A stretch of DNA of 38,862 nucleotides from Candidatus Gastranaerophilales bacterium. GTDB taxonomy: Bacteria; Cyanobacteriota; Vampirovibrionia; Gastranaerophilales; Gastranaerophilaceae. Under the pieces are notes generated by a model. That model was not told the origin of the DNA. It ran no database searches and saw only the letters and a program-made list of their open reading frames with translations. The translations under genes and the position numbers were made by a program. Of the stretch, positions 1 to 8,840 are shown in pieces. The number at the start of each line of letters is the position of its first letter. Position 1 is the stretch's first letter. The stretch is from positions 1 through 38,862 of the forward strand of contig CANPXC010000002.1 in assembly GCA_947585605.1 (NCBI GenBank), written 5' to 3'.

Positions 1-849
1 GAAATTGATTTCGCTAATCTGACGCTTGCCGATAAGTGGATTTTAAACAAATTAAATGAAACCGCAAAAGAAACAAATGAAAATATTGAAAATTACAGAA
101 TAGGCGAAATGGCACACACATTATATGACTTCTTCTGGAATTATTATTGCGATTGGTATGTGGAAATAGCAAAAATTCAGCTTCAGGATGAAGAATTAAA
201 ACCTAATACTCAAAGAGTTTTAAGATATGTTCTTGATATGACCTTAAGACTGCTTCATCCTGTTATGCCTCATATCACGGAAGCTATATGGCAACTGCTT
301 CCCAAAAATACGGATGTAAAAGCCATTATGCTTAGCAAGTTCCCCGTTTATGAAAAAGAATTGGAATTTAAACAGGAAAATATCCAAATGGAACTTGTTT
401 TTGAAACCATAAAATCTTTAAGAAACGTCCGCCAAAGCTTTAATATCCCCGTTTCAACAAAAGTTAATATTGAAATACTTGCAGCAAGCGGCGAAGAAGA
501 AATTTTTAAAAAGGTTGAAGCATACATTCACCGCTTAGCAAGGGTTGAAGATATAAAATATGTTGATGAAACACATAAAACCGAAAAACAATCTGCTTCT
601 ACCGTTGTAAGCAACTCAAAAATCATTATTCCTCTTGCCGGTTTAATCGATTTAAATGAGGAAATTAAACGACAGAATAAAAAGCTTGAAAAACTTATAA
701 ATGAAAAAAACAGTCTGCTCGCAAGGGTAAACAATGAAAAGTTCATGGCTAACGCAAAACCTGAGTTGATTGAACAGACCAAAAACAGAATAGAAGAAAT
801 AACAGTTCAGGAAAATGCCGTTAACGCTTTGATTTTGTCATTGAAGTAA
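1..849 (+). CDS. valS: Valine-tRNA ligase, C-terminal part (5' end outside window)
   Basis: Class I aminoacyl-tRNA synthetase that charges tRNA-Val in the cytoplasm. Frame 1 is open from the first base, so the ORF-track start at 109 is internal; the first 36 codons (LADKWILNKLNETAKE...) are also valS-like. The visible 282 residues cover the end of the catalytic region, the helical anticodon-binding domain (DFFWNYYCDWYVE, HPVMPHITEAIWQ), and the C-terminal coiled-coil tRNA-binding arm (LAGLIDLNEEIKRQNKKLEK, then NEKFMANAKPELI), which is characteristic of bacterial ValRS. The protein ends normally at a TAA. The following SGNH-like gene begins 13 bases later and may be cotranscribed. Identity is confident; only the start is missing. 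Confidence 0.96.
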   Translation, partial: EIDFANLTLADKWILNKLNETAKETNENIENYRIGEMAHTLYDFFWNYYCDWYVEIAKIQLQDEELKPNTQRVLRYVLDMTLRLLHPVMPHITEAIWQLLPKNTDVKAIMLSKFPVYEKELEFKQENIQMELVFETIKSLRNVRQSFNIPVSTKVNIEILAASGEEEIFKKVEAYIHRLARVEDIKYVDETHKTEKQSASTVVSNSKIIIPLAGLIDLNEEIKRQNKKLEKLINEKNSLLARVNNEKFMANAKPELIEQTKNRIEEITVQENAVNALILSLK

Positions 850-862
850 AAGGATAATATTA

Positions 863-1768
863 TTGAAAATTACAAAAATAATTATTATTAATTTAGTTTT
901 ATCTATAATTTTTATAATTATTTTGGATTTTATATGCGGCTGTATAATGATGAGCCGCATAGGAGTAGCACCAGGCAAATTAATTTCGGAAATATACAGA
1001 AATAAATTTGCTGAAACGAATTACAGAAAACATGATGGCGGGTTGTGGTACATCAAAGAAAATTACATTGCCCAAGCCGGCAACAAAAAACCTGAAATTA
1101 TATTAATCGGATGTTCTTTCACCTACGGCGACGGATTAGAAAGAAAAGACGCATTTTACAGCGTTTTAAGCAGATATACAAACAGAACCGTATATAATTT
1201 TGGGATTTCTGGCCAAGGTCCGCAAGAATTCCTTTATGTATTAAAAGATGAAAATATATATAAATTATTACACGATACAAATAATACGGAATACGTTATA
1301 TACACCTACATCCCGGATCATAAACGAAGAATATATTCTACCGGCAGGTTTCCTTTAGGCGCAGAATTTTACCTTAAAAACGGTGAATTAAAAACAGATA
1401 ATCACGACGGACTAAAAATTTTATTCTGTTATCTTTATAAAACGTATAAGAATTTATATTGGTTAATAAGCAATTATTTTGATTTAGACTGGAAATTATT
1501 TGAAATATATTTAAATGAAATGTATAAAGAAACTCAAAAACACTTAAAAAACAAAGATAAAAAAACAAAATTTGTTGTATTGGTTTATGAGAAATCGTTT
1601 AAAAAAGATAAGTGGGATAAAATAAATAATGAAAATATAATAGTTATTGATTTAAATACATTAATACCGGATTTAAATAATGAAGAATACAAATTACCTG
1701 ACAGACATCCGAGTAAACAAGCGTGGGAAAGAATTGTTCCGGCTATTTCGGAAAAATTAAATCTTTAA
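863..1768 (+). CDS. Membrane-anchored SGNH-hydrolase-like protein (paralogue 1)
   Basis: The start codon is TTG, preceded by AAGGA at an 8-base spacing; no nearby ATG competes. The 301-residue protein starts with one hydrophobic segment (about residues 5-28, IIIINLVLSIIFIIILDFI), so it is probably anchored with the bulk outside the cytoplasm. Around residue 82 lies GCSFTYGDGLE, resembling the Ser-containing block I of GDSL/SGNH esterases, followed by NFGISGQGP and, near the C-terminus, DRHPSKQAWE, a plausible Asp-x-His block V. The family usually removes or transfers acyl groups on glycans or lipids; the substrate here is unknown. It shares GCSFxYG, a central DHKRR and HPxxxAWExIVPA with the gene at 7804, and the first two with the gene at 38338. 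Function is inferred from motifs only. Confidence 0.7.
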   Translation: MKITKIIIINLVLSIIFIIILDFICGCIMMSRIGVAPGKLISEIYRNKFAETNYRKHDGGLWYIKENYIAQAGNKKPEIILIGCSFTYGDGLERKDAFYSVLSRYTNRTVYNFGISGQGPQEFLYVLKDENIYKLLHDTNNTEYVIYTYIPDHKRRIYSTGRFPLGAEFYLKNGELKTDNHDGLKILFCYLYKTYKNLYWLISNYFDLDWKLFEIYLNEMYKETQKHLKNKDKKTKFVVLVYEKSFKKDKWDKINNENIIVIDLNTLIPDLNNEEYKLPDRHPSKQAWERIVPAISEKLNL

Positions 1769-1828
1769 TTATTGAAAAAAAATAAAAAAATTGATAATAT
1801 TAGATATAGGTAGATAGAAAGGTCTAAT

Positions 1829-2764
1829 ATGAGTGAGATTTATACATTATATACCAGGTCCAATTTTGACGGTTTGGTATGTGCTTCATTGCTGAAAGAA
1901 ATTGGTTTAATAGAAGAAGTAAAATTTGTACACCCTAAAGATGTACAAGCCGGAAAAATTCAATTAACGGAAAATGATATAACAGCAAGTCTGCCATATT
2001 CAACAGGTGTTTATATGGCATTTGACCACCATTCAAGCGAAGCGGTCAGAACAAAAGACGTTAAAAATAATTATATTATAGAACCTGCAGCACCTTCAAG
2101 TGCCAGAATTATTTATGAATACTTCGGAGGCTCTGACAGATTTTCTTCCAATCTCCATGATTTAATGGAAGCGGTAGATAGAGCAGATTGCACAAGCTTT
2201 TCTCAAGAAGATATTTTAAACCCGTCAGGCTGGGTGCTTCTTAATTACTTAATGGACCCCAGAACAGGTTTGGGAAGATTTAAACACTTTAATATTTCCA
2301 ATTACAACTTGATGTTAAAACTTGTTGATTTATGCGCTCAAAAACCTATTAATGAAATTATGGAAGACCCTGATGTAAGAGAAAGAGTGCAATTGTATTT
2401 CGATGAACAAGATAAATTTAAAGAACAAATTCAAAAATGCACTTATTTAGACGGGGATATTGCCATACTTGATATCAGAAAAGAAAATATTATACACGTA
2501 GGTAACAGATTTATGATTTATGCTCTGTTCCCTAAATGTAATATTTCAATTCATGAATTTTACGGAAAACAAAATCAAAATACGGTATTCGCGGTCGGTA
2601 AATCTATTATAAATCGTTCCTGCCCTATAGATGTAGGTGCTATGATGTATGAATACGCCGGCGGCGGGCATGTTAATGCCGGTACTTGCCAAGTAGACAA
2701 TGATAAAGCTGATGATACGCGCGCAAGTTTAATATCAAAAATTAAATCTTTAAATACACACTAA
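1829..2764 (+). CDS. DHH/DHHA1-family phosphoesterase
   Basis: A 311-residue soluble protein preceded by AGAAAGG six bases before the ATG. The N-terminal half carries DHH-family metal-site motifs: SNFDGLVCASLL (Asp14, replacing the usual HxDxDG), FDHHSS (Asp66-His67-His68, the signature DHH), and a later acidic pair VDRAD (Asp117, Asp120). The C-terminal part ends with AGGGHVNAGTC, the GGGH element of the DHHA1 substrate-binding domain. This family includes RecJ, NrnA-type oligoribonucleases, cyclic-di-AMP phosphodiesterases and exopolyphosphatase-like proteins; there is no GGDEF or membrane domain, and the shortened first motif fits the 'exopolyphosphatase-related' branch. Exact substrate cannot be decided. 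It ends in a strong bidirectional terminator. Confidence 0.8.
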   Translation: MSEIYTLYTRSNFDGLVCASLLKEIGLIEEVKFVHPKDVQAGKIQLTENDITASLPYSTGVYMAFDHHSSEAVRTKDVKNNYIIEPAAPSSARIIYEYFGGSDRFSSNLHDLMEAVDRADCTSFSQEDILNPSGWVLLNYLMDPRTGLGRFKHFNISNYNLMLKLVDLCAQKPINEIMEDPDVRERVQLYFDEQDKFKEQIQKCTYLDGDIAILDIRKENIIHVGNRFMIYALFPKCNISIHEFYGKQNQNTVFAVGKSIINRSCPIDVGAMMYEYAGGGHVNAGTCQVDNDKADDTRASLISKIKSLNTH

Positions 2765-2790
2765 AAAAGGAGCTAAATAGCTCCTTTTTT
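2763..2790. terminator. Bidirectional intrinsic terminator
   Basis: AGGAGCT-AAAT-AGCTCCT stem flanked by A-run on the left and T-run on the right, so it works as a U-tailed hairpin on both strands. It lies between the converging DHH phosphoesterase and zinc-ribbon genes and overlaps both stop codons. Confidence 0.9.
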
Positions 2791-3166
2791 ATTCCTTGCA
2801 CTCTATAAGTTTCTTCTCCGTTAAAAATTTCCCCTCATTCTCTATCCATACTTGACTTGTGGTATTAATATTTTGTTCAACCGTTTCTTTTCTTAATATG
2901 GCATAATTAATATCAGTGAAATTAATGTTATCAAGTTCTTGAATATAATAATTTTCACTTCCGCAATTATGACAAAATTTAGAATCAGGAACAATTTTAT
3001 CAAGTTCGAGATGTGAAACTCTTTTAATATTACAGCAGCTGCACCTGACTATATACCATTTGTTACGTACCAATGCACCGCAATCGGGACAGTATGCTTC
3101 GTCCACGGCCGGACTTACGTGTTTATGAGAACATTCGCATTTTTGTTTTAGAAAATCAAGCAACAT
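2789..3166 (-). CDS. Small multi-zinc-ribbon protein, unknown function
   Basis: A 125-residue protein rich in cysteine pairs: CEC (10-12), CPDCG (about 27-31), CSCC (about 43-46) and CHNCG (about 65-69). The pairing suggests two or more zinc ribbons in the N-terminal 70 residues, followed by an unremarkable charged tail. No enzymatic motif, signal peptide or membrane segment is visible. No clear Shine-Dalgarno precedes the ATG (the upstream is almost pure A/T), so the start is the longest ATG rather than a proven one. It stands alone between a terminator on its left and a short AT-rich gap on its right. I do not recognise the family; zinc binding is inferred from the Cys spacing. Confidence 0.65.
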   Translation of the reverse strand: MLLDFLKQKCECSHKHVSPAVDEAYCPDCGALVRNKWYIVRCSCCNIKRVSHLELDKIVPDSKFCHNCGSENYYIQELDNINFTDINYAILRKETVEQNINTTSQVWIENEGKFLTEKKLIECKE

Positions 3167-3338
3167 ACTTTTTTTATAATTAAATTTTTTTTTAAGTCAA
3201 GTTCACAAAAAATAAAAAATAGCAATATTCTCTCTTATTTATAATTTTTTACATATGCAGAGGAACAAAATATAATAAATTTTGAAAATGACAATGATAA
3301 TTTAATGCCGGTATTTACGGCAATGGGTATGAAAAAAG

Positions 3339-6300
3339 TTAATCCAAAGAGAAAATATCCTGCAGGTCGGCATAAGTGAGAGTTTTACCGATGTTTCTAT
3401 CTACGCTGATAACGGAGTCGACCAAATTTCTCTTATCCTGTTTAAGTTTTTGAATTTTTTCTTCAACAGTATTTTTTGTAATTAAGCGGTAAACAAATAC
3501 TTTTTTAGTTTGCCCTATACGATAAGCACGGTCGGTTGCCTGATCTTCAACAGCAGGGTTCCACCAAGGGTCATAATGGATGACATAATCCGCACCCGTC
3601 AAATTCAATCCCGTACCGCCGGCTTTTAAGCTGACTAAGAAAATAGGTATTGTTTCATCCGTATTAAAGCGTTCGACAACCTCTTGACGATTTTTGGTTG
3701 AGCCTGTTAAGTATTCGTGTTTTATGCCTTCTTTTGTCAGCCATTCTTTTACTATATCAAGCATATCAACAAATTGCGAGAATAATAATATTCTGTGACC
3801 TTCGGAGATAATTTCCTCCAGCATTGATTTTAACTGCTCAAACTTACCTGAGGTTTCTATGCCTTTTTTATTTTCTTTATCATACAGCCTTGGGTGGCAG
3901 CAGATTTGACGCAGTCTTAACAATGCTGAGAATATGCTCATGCGGCTCTTTTCAAGTCCGTTTTCGGCAATGGATTTGAACAATTCTTCTTTTGTTGAAT
4001 CCAATACTTCAAGATAAAAGTCTTTTTGTTCGGGCGTAAGTTCACAGTATGCAATGTTTTCAACTTTATCCGGTAAGTCTTTCGCAACATCTCTTTTCAT
4101 ACGTCTTAAAATGAACGGATAAATTTGTGATTTTAAACGTTTTTCTACTATTTTTTCACCCCTGTCTACAATCGGAGTAACATACCTGTAATTAAATTCC
4201 GATAAACTAAGCAAAAATCCGGGCATTAAGAAATCAAACACGCTCCAAAGCTCTTCAAGTTTATTCTCGATAGGAGTACCTGAAAGTGCCAGTTTATGCT
4301 GGCCGTTCAGCAATTTTATTGATTTTGCCGTTATGGATTCGGGGTTTTTTATATTTTGTGATTCATCCAATATAATATAGCGGAATTCATATTTTTTAAG
4401 TTTTTCAATATCACGTCTTATAAGTGCATAGCTGGTAATAATGATATCGTATTTCGGTATATCTTTAAAATGTTCTTTTCTTTCCATACCGCTTAATTTA
4501 AGACACTTCAAGGAAGGAATAAATTTTTGGACTTCATTTTCCCAGTTAAACACAACGGAAGTAGGACAAACGACCAAATTTGGAGCTTTTTTATCCTTCT
4601 CTTTCGCTTTTTGCAAGAGAGTCAATGCCTGCAATGTTTTACCAAGCCCCATATCATCCGCCAAAATACCGTTAAGTCCGTATTTATATAAGAACCAAAG
4701 CCAGCTGAACCCTTTATATTGATATTCTCTTAATTCCGCATTAATTCCTTTCGGCAGAGGCGCATTATCCATAGTTGAAAATGTTGAAATCTGCTTCCAA
4801 AATGCCGAAAATCTGCGGCTCATTTTAAGTTTAAATCCTAAGTTCTGCATTTCGGAAAGCAAACCGGCTCTAAATGTTTTTACAATATATTTATTGTCTT
4901 CATTTTTATAAACATCAAACGTATTAAACGATTTTAAAATAGCGAATATATCTTGCCCCGGTACTTCAACAAATCCGTAATTTTTGACCCTTAAATACTT
5001 GTCGCCTTCAACTATCAAATTATAAATTTCATCAAAAGAAATTTCTTCATCGCCTACTCTGCCGTATAAATTGACTTCAAAACTATCCGTAGAATCAATA
5101 GCAAAATCAATATCCGCAACCATTTCAAACGGTTTGGGTGATAATTTGAAAAAGCTCATATCATCTTTTTCTTCAAACTTCCAGCCTTCTCCTGCCCGTT
5201 TTAGGTAGTAATTGTAGAAATCTATGGCATTTTCTTTCTCAATAGCAAGATTATTTGTCTGCATTGGAGCAAATTTGCATGCCAAAAGCATTTGATATGC
5301 GCGTTCTTCGTGCGCAATATTCCGTTTAACCCAATATAATAAATCTTCTTTCGGTTTTTTAATTGTTACATAAGGACTTTTTGAAGCGGATTTTGAATAT
5401 GCAACTCTTGTTCCGTCATAATCAAATTCCAGCTCCGCTTTTAAGGCACCGTCATAATCAAGTCCCATTGTTACAACGTTAAGCGGAGGTCTTTGTTCCA
5501 AAGTCAATTTATCTATAATTTCAGACACTTCGCACGGGATTAATTCTCTTAATTTAGGCAGTTCTTCATATAAAAATTTAGCACCGTCCGCGTCTTTAAC
5601 ATCCGTAAATGTAGATTTTATAAGCGTTTGAGGCAGTGAAGAAAGTGCAATATTTATCGGGAATATTTTATTTTTATATCTTCCCCATTTTAATTGTCTT
5701 GAGAAATATCTTACTTCTTCAAACGGAATTATATCGTCCTTATCAGGTCTTTGCCAGTATAAAGATAACAAAACATTTCCCACCATTGAAAAATTAACTG
5801 CCATGGAAAGTTTCCATTCTTCGCCGCAGAAAACGAGTTTATCTTTTGTCTTTCCGTCAATAACGTCATCTGCCTTGGCGAGCAGCTGAAAAAACCCGTC
5901 AAATTTGGCTATCGGAATATCATACCAGCCTGCTTTTTTGTCCAGCCTTGAATTTTTCATTAATTGTTGAAAAATTGCCAATTCAATTTTTTGAGAATTA
6001 TTTAGTTCAAAATTTTCATCACTGCGCTGAGCTGCAATTACCGCCTTTAACAGCGCTTCTATATCGCGGATTACTTTTCCTGTATTTCTGTCCATAACCA
6101 GTATAGAAAAGAAATTTTGACGTCTTTTGGCATTAAAATGAAAAACATACCCGCCCTGCGGATTTTCATTCATTTGCGTTTCACTGTCCGAATAATCCGG
6201 TTTAATTTTATATCTGCGTTCCAAAAATTCATCATACACGTGTTCATTTATTGCCTTAAATGCAACAGCTATTGCGTGTTTGCACCATTTTTCTTTTAAA

Positions 6301-6515
6301 GGACACGAACAAGAAGGCTCAACTCCATTCTTTTTAAATTTGAGTTCAACATCATAAAAAGATTTAAAATTTCCTTTTACTTTTGCTTTAACACCTGTTT
6401 TTCCCGCTTCAAAAGTTTCCACCTGTTCTTTTTGGTGGTACTCATAACCGCGCCTCCAGCTCCCCGGAGTAGAGTTATCTTTTAAATACTTAAAATTAAA
6501 GTTACAACCTGTCAT
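3339..6515 (-). CDS. SWIM zinc-finger SNF2-family ATPase/helicase
   Basis: A 1058-residue DNA-dependent ATPase of the bacterial HepA/SNF2 type. Order of parts: N-terminal SWIM zinc finger (C69-x-C71...C78-x-H80, CSCPLKEKWCKH); a long middle region matching the bacterial SNF2-associated domain by position; then the helicase core, with Walker A ADDMGLGKT (about 620), box II DESQ (about 715, DEAH variant), motif III LALSGTPIENKLEELWS, and motifs V-VI in VSLKAGGTGLNL...DQATDRAYRIGQ (about 970-1000). It is full length and intact. The start ATG has AAAGAG nearby. A promoter and a long AU-rich hairpin precede it (separate entries). The family remodels or translocates on duplex DNA; a specific bacterial role is not established from the sequence. 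Confidence 0.92.
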   Translation of the reverse strand: MTGCNFNFKYLKDNSTPGSWRRGYEYHQKEQVETFEAGKTGVKAKVKGNFKSFYDVELKFKKNGVEPSCSCPLKEKWCKHAIAVAFKAINEHVYDEFLERRYKIKPDYSDSETQMNENPQGGYVFHFNAKRRQNFFSILVMDRNTGKVIRDIEALLKAVIAAQRSDENFELNNSQKIELAIFQQLMKNSRLDKKAGWYDIPIAKFDGFFQLLAKADDVIDGKTKDKLVFCGEEWKLSMAVNFSMVGNVLLSLYWQRPDKDDIIPFEEVRYFSRQLKWGRYKNKIFPINIALSSLPQTLIKSTFTDVKDADGAKFLYEELPKLRELIPCEVSEIIDKLTLEQRPPLNVVTMGLDYDGALKAELEFDYDGTRVAYSKSASKSPYVTIKKPKEDLLYWVKRNIAHEERAYQMLLACKFAPMQTNNLAIEKENAIDFYNYYLKRAGEGWKFEEKDDMSFFKLSPKPFEMVADIDFAIDSTDSFEVNLYGRVGDEEISFDEIYNLIVEGDKYLRVKNYGFVEVPGQDIFAILKSFNTFDVYKNEDNKYIVKTFRAGLLSEMQNLGFKLKMSRRFSAFWKQISTFSTMDNAPLPKGINAELREYQYKGFSWLWFLYKYGLNGILADDMGLGKTLQALTLLQKAKEKDKKAPNLVVCPTSVVFNWENEVQKFIPSLKCLKLSGMERKEHFKDIPKYDIIITSYALIRRDIEKLKKYEFRYIILDESQNIKNPESITAKSIKLLNGQHKLALSGTPIENKLEELWSVFDFLMPGFLLSLSEFNYRYVTPIVDRGEKIVEKRLKSQIYPFILRRMKRDVAKDLPDKVENIAYCELTPEQKDFYLEVLDSTKEELFKSIAENGLEKSRMSIFSALLRLRQICCHPRLYDKENKKGIETSGKFEQLKSMLEEIISEGHRILLFSQFVDMLDIVKEWLTKEGIKHEYLTGSTKNRQEVVERFNTDETIPIFLVSLKAGGTGLNLTGADYVIHYDPWWNPAVEDQATDRAYRIGQTKKVFVYRLITKNTVEEKIQKLKQDKRNLVDSVISVDRNIGKTLTYADLQDIFSLD

Positions 6516-6532
6516 GAAATCTCTTTAGTAAC

Positions 6533-6571
6533 TCTGCAAAAAAATATTTAATTAATTAAATATTTAGCAGA
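6533..6571 (-). promoter_or_regulatory. AU-rich hairpin in the 5' UTR of the SNF2 gene
   Basis: A perfect 24-base palindrome (half-site AAATATTTAATT) at 6542-6565 sits inside a shorter TCTGC/GCAGA outer stem. On the minus strand the palindrome is followed by a run of seven T. It lies between the predicted promoter and the SNF2 start codon, so it could be an attenuator, or else the terminator of the upstream methyltransferase gene. Structure is seen; role is inferred. Confidence 0.5.
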
Positions 6572-6599
6572 AACAACTTATAATCTGTTCACAAGAATT

Positions 6600-6627
6600 A
6601 TTATACTTAAAATAAAAAAATTGGCAA
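6600..6627 (-). promoter_or_regulatory. Sigma70-type promoter for the SNF2 gene
   Basis: Reading the minus strand, TTGCCA is followed 16 bases later by a perfect TATAAT. A transcript would begin near 6593 and run about 78 bases through the hairpin before the SNF2 start codon. Confidence 0.6.
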
Positions 6628-6668
6628 GTATATATTATATTTTGGGGACTTATATCTTCAAAGTTAAA

Positions 6669-7604
6669 CTATTTCTTAAATATTTCTTTGTATAATTTTA
6701 TTCTGTTTTCCATAGTTTCATTTAAAAACATATAAGCTTTGTGATATCTGTTATCATATTGAGAAATACCAAATCTTGCAGGATTATACAAATGTCTTGC
6801 CCCCTGTTCATCAGAAACAAATTTATCTTTTGTCAAATCGTTTCTTACAAAGAAAGCATTAACTCCGCTTGTTGATGTGCCGACTAAATTATAACCGTAT
6901 TTTTTTAATAAATGATAAAATGCCGATAAACTTGCCCCCTGACAATTATCGCCCTTCCAGCACCAATCCTCTTTATATTCCATTACCCAATCCGTTGAAG
7001 TATCGTTTGCATCATGTGAAGGAGGAATAAGTGAGTTATATTCCGTACATATAACTCTCGGATTAACATATTTTTCATCCAATATAGATTTTAAAACATG
7101 CCAATCATTCCCGTCTATATCAACACTTAAAAAGTCAATTTCTCCGCCAAAATTGTGTTTTTTGAAGATTTGATTAATATTTTCTTTTGTTATAAAAGCT
7201 TGTTCTAATTTTAAATATCCATTTTTTATAGGAGTGGCAAAAATTTTATTTATCTCGTTAATATGCTTTTGACCGGCTTCAATCCATAAACCGTTCCAAA
7301 GTGTTGTTAATAATAAATGTGAATTACATTGTAATCCGTTTTGTACTCCGAATTCTATAAATTTTTTATTAGTCAGACCAATTCTGTGAAAAATTTCATT
7401 TATAATTCCATCTTCATCATTTTGAGAGAACACCCTATATCCAAAACCTTCAAGATATAATTTATTTTTATACCTTTCTTCCAAATCTAAATCCCAAAAT
7501 TCCCCCCCCCTATTGATATTGGGCATTGTATTATTTTTTATGTCAGTTAGCAGTCTTTCTGTTGATTTGCCGGTAATTCTATTAAAAAATTTTTTTAAAC
7601 TCAT
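6669..7604 (-). CDS. FkbM-like SAM-dependent methyltransferase with a poly-G tract
   Basis: The ORF-track ATG at 7616 overlaps the Shine-Dalgarno: GGAGG then ATAAA then ATG puts the real start at 7604, giving 311 residues. FIEFGVQNG (about 82-90) matches the glycine-rich SAM motif of FkbM-type methyltransferases, and DFLSVDIDGNDWHVL (about 157-171) matches the downstream acidic motif; SQNDEDGI is also typical of this group. Such enzymes often O-methylate sugars of surface glycans. No signal peptide or membrane helix is seen, so it should act in the cytoplasm. Codons 31-34 (NRGGE) contain a run of nine G; loss or gain of one G would truncate the protein near its start, as in phase-variable genes. 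The tract is in frame here, so this copy reads ON. Confidence 0.78.
   Translation of the reverse strand: MSLKKFFNRITGKSTERLLTDIKNNTMPNINRGGEFWDLDLEERYKNKLYLEGFGYRVFSQNDEDGIINEIFHRIGLTNKKFIEFGVQNGLQCNSHLLLTTLWNGLWIEAGQKHINEINKIFATPIKNGYLKLEQAFITKENINQIFKKHNFGGEIDFLSVDIDGNDWHVLKSILDEKYVNPRVICTEYNSLIPPSHDANDTSTDWVMEYKEDWCWKGDNCQGASLSAFYHLLKKYGYNLVGTSTSGVNAFFVRNDLTKDKFVSDEQGARHLYNPARFGISQYDNRYHKAYMFLNETMENRIKLYKEIFKK
7502..7510 (-). repeat. G9 homopolymer tract inside the methyltransferase gene
   Basis: Nine consecutive C on the plus strand (G on the coding strand) fall in AGG GGG GGG GAA. Such a run is out of character for AT-rich DNA, and its position within the first tenth of the gene suits slipped-strand ON/OFF switching. 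Confidence 0.9.
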
Positions 7605-7803
7605 TTTATCCTCCATAATTTATAGTTAATTATATCACAAAAACTAATACGCTGTTAAAATCTACGTTCTATCCGCCCGTTGTTACGCTTTTTTTCGGCG
7701 GTTAATCCTCAATTGCTTTTATATTTCGTTTAATTTAGTTTGTTGATTTACTGAATTTTTTAATTGTAATCATTAGAATTTAGATTTAAAATAATATAAA
7801 ACA

Positions 7804-8793
7804 ATGAAGAAAAAACCATTTTTTAAAATACTATTATTTAATATTGTTCTATCAATAATGATTTTAATTATTGCGGAACTGTGTTTTTGTATTTATAATG
7901 CATATTCTGTTTCAAAACAGTTTTTAAAGATAAATAAAGAATATTTAAATATTCATACAAAAAATGCCCAAATAAAACTCTTTAAACGAATTTTAAAAGA
8001 AAATTTACTTGATTATATTAAAAATTCTTCATATTCATACTTCGATTCTAATGAATTTCGTATGCCTTCGATAATATCCGTTTCAAAAACAAATAAAAAT
8101 ATAGTTACAGCAGGCTGCTCATTTGCTTATGGAGCGGGACTTAATGACAATGAAACATTCTCGGCTGTTCTTTCAAAATATACTCATAGTAATGTTTATA
8201 ATATAGCAATCCCCGGTGCCTCCCCCAGAGAACTATTATATATATTAAGAAATCCCGAATTATTAGACAAATTAATTCCCCCAAAAAATATCCAATATTT
8301 TATTTATGTATATATTTACGACCATAAAAGACGATTATACAGCAATATGCGTCCGATAGTTCCTTTTTTTAAAACAGTAAAATATAATAACTTATCCCCC
8401 AAAAACCCCGAACAATATTATACGGGATTAAAATTCATTAAAATTCCGAACACAATTAATTCTTTTTATACTATTAAATATATAAATAATTTTTTATACA
8501 ATCATCAATATTTTAAAAACTCAAACATATTGTTAAACATGTACATAAAAGAAATCCATAAAGAAATTAAAAAAAATTTTGGCGATACTAAATTCGTAAT
8601 CTTTGTTTATAACAATGAAGGAAATGAAAACTTCCAAGAACTTGAAAATGACGGAATTATTATCATTAAATCATCAGATATATTAAAAGAAAATTTAAAT
8701 GATTTAAAATATAAAATCTATGATAAAGAACACCCTAACGCAAAAGCTTGGGAAGTTATTGTTCCGGCTTTTGCCAAAGAATTAAACCTTTAA
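7804..8793 (+). CDS. Membrane-anchored SGNH-hydrolase-like protein (paralogue 2)
   Basis: A 329-residue paralogue of the gene at 863. It has one N-terminal hydrophobic segment (about 8-30, ILLFNIVLSIMILIIAELC), then GCSFAYGAGL near residue 103, NIAIPGASPREL, a central YDHKRRLYS, and KEHPNAKAWEVIVPA at the end. The block I Ser and the C-terminal His are therefore present at the spacing expected for an SGNH-fold esterase or acyltransferase, probably acting outside the membrane. No strong ribosome-binding site is visible ahead of the ATG. It is transcribed away from the FkbM-like methyltransferase, which fits a shared role in modifying surface glycans, but the substrate is unknown. Confidence 0.7.
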   Translation: MKKKPFFKILLFNIVLSIMILIIAELCFCIYNAYSVSKQFLKINKEYLNIHTKNAQIKLFKRILKENLLDYIKNSSYSYFDSNEFRMPSIISVSKTNKNIVTAGCSFAYGAGLNDNETFSAVLSKYTHSNVYNIAIPGASPRELLYILRNPELLDKLIPPKNIQYFIYVYIYDHKRRLYSNMRPIVPFFKTVKYNNLSPKNPEQYYTGLKFIKIPNTINSFYTIKYINNFLYNHQYFKNSNILLNMYIKEIHKEIKKNFGDTKFVIFVYNNEGNENFQELENDGIIIIKSSDILKENLNDLKYKIYDKEHPNAKAWEVIVPAFAKELNL

Positions 8794-8840
8794 AAACCAT
8801 TAAATGATTTTAATTTGTAAAGCTGATAAAGTTAACCATA

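Noticed and set aside
3339-6515. SNF2 ATPase as part of a DISARM-like or other defence island
   Set aside because: Neighbours are a zinc-ribbon protein and a glycan methyltransferase; no methylase, PLD nuclease or DUF1998 partner is seen, so a housekeeping SWIM-SNF2 is simpler.
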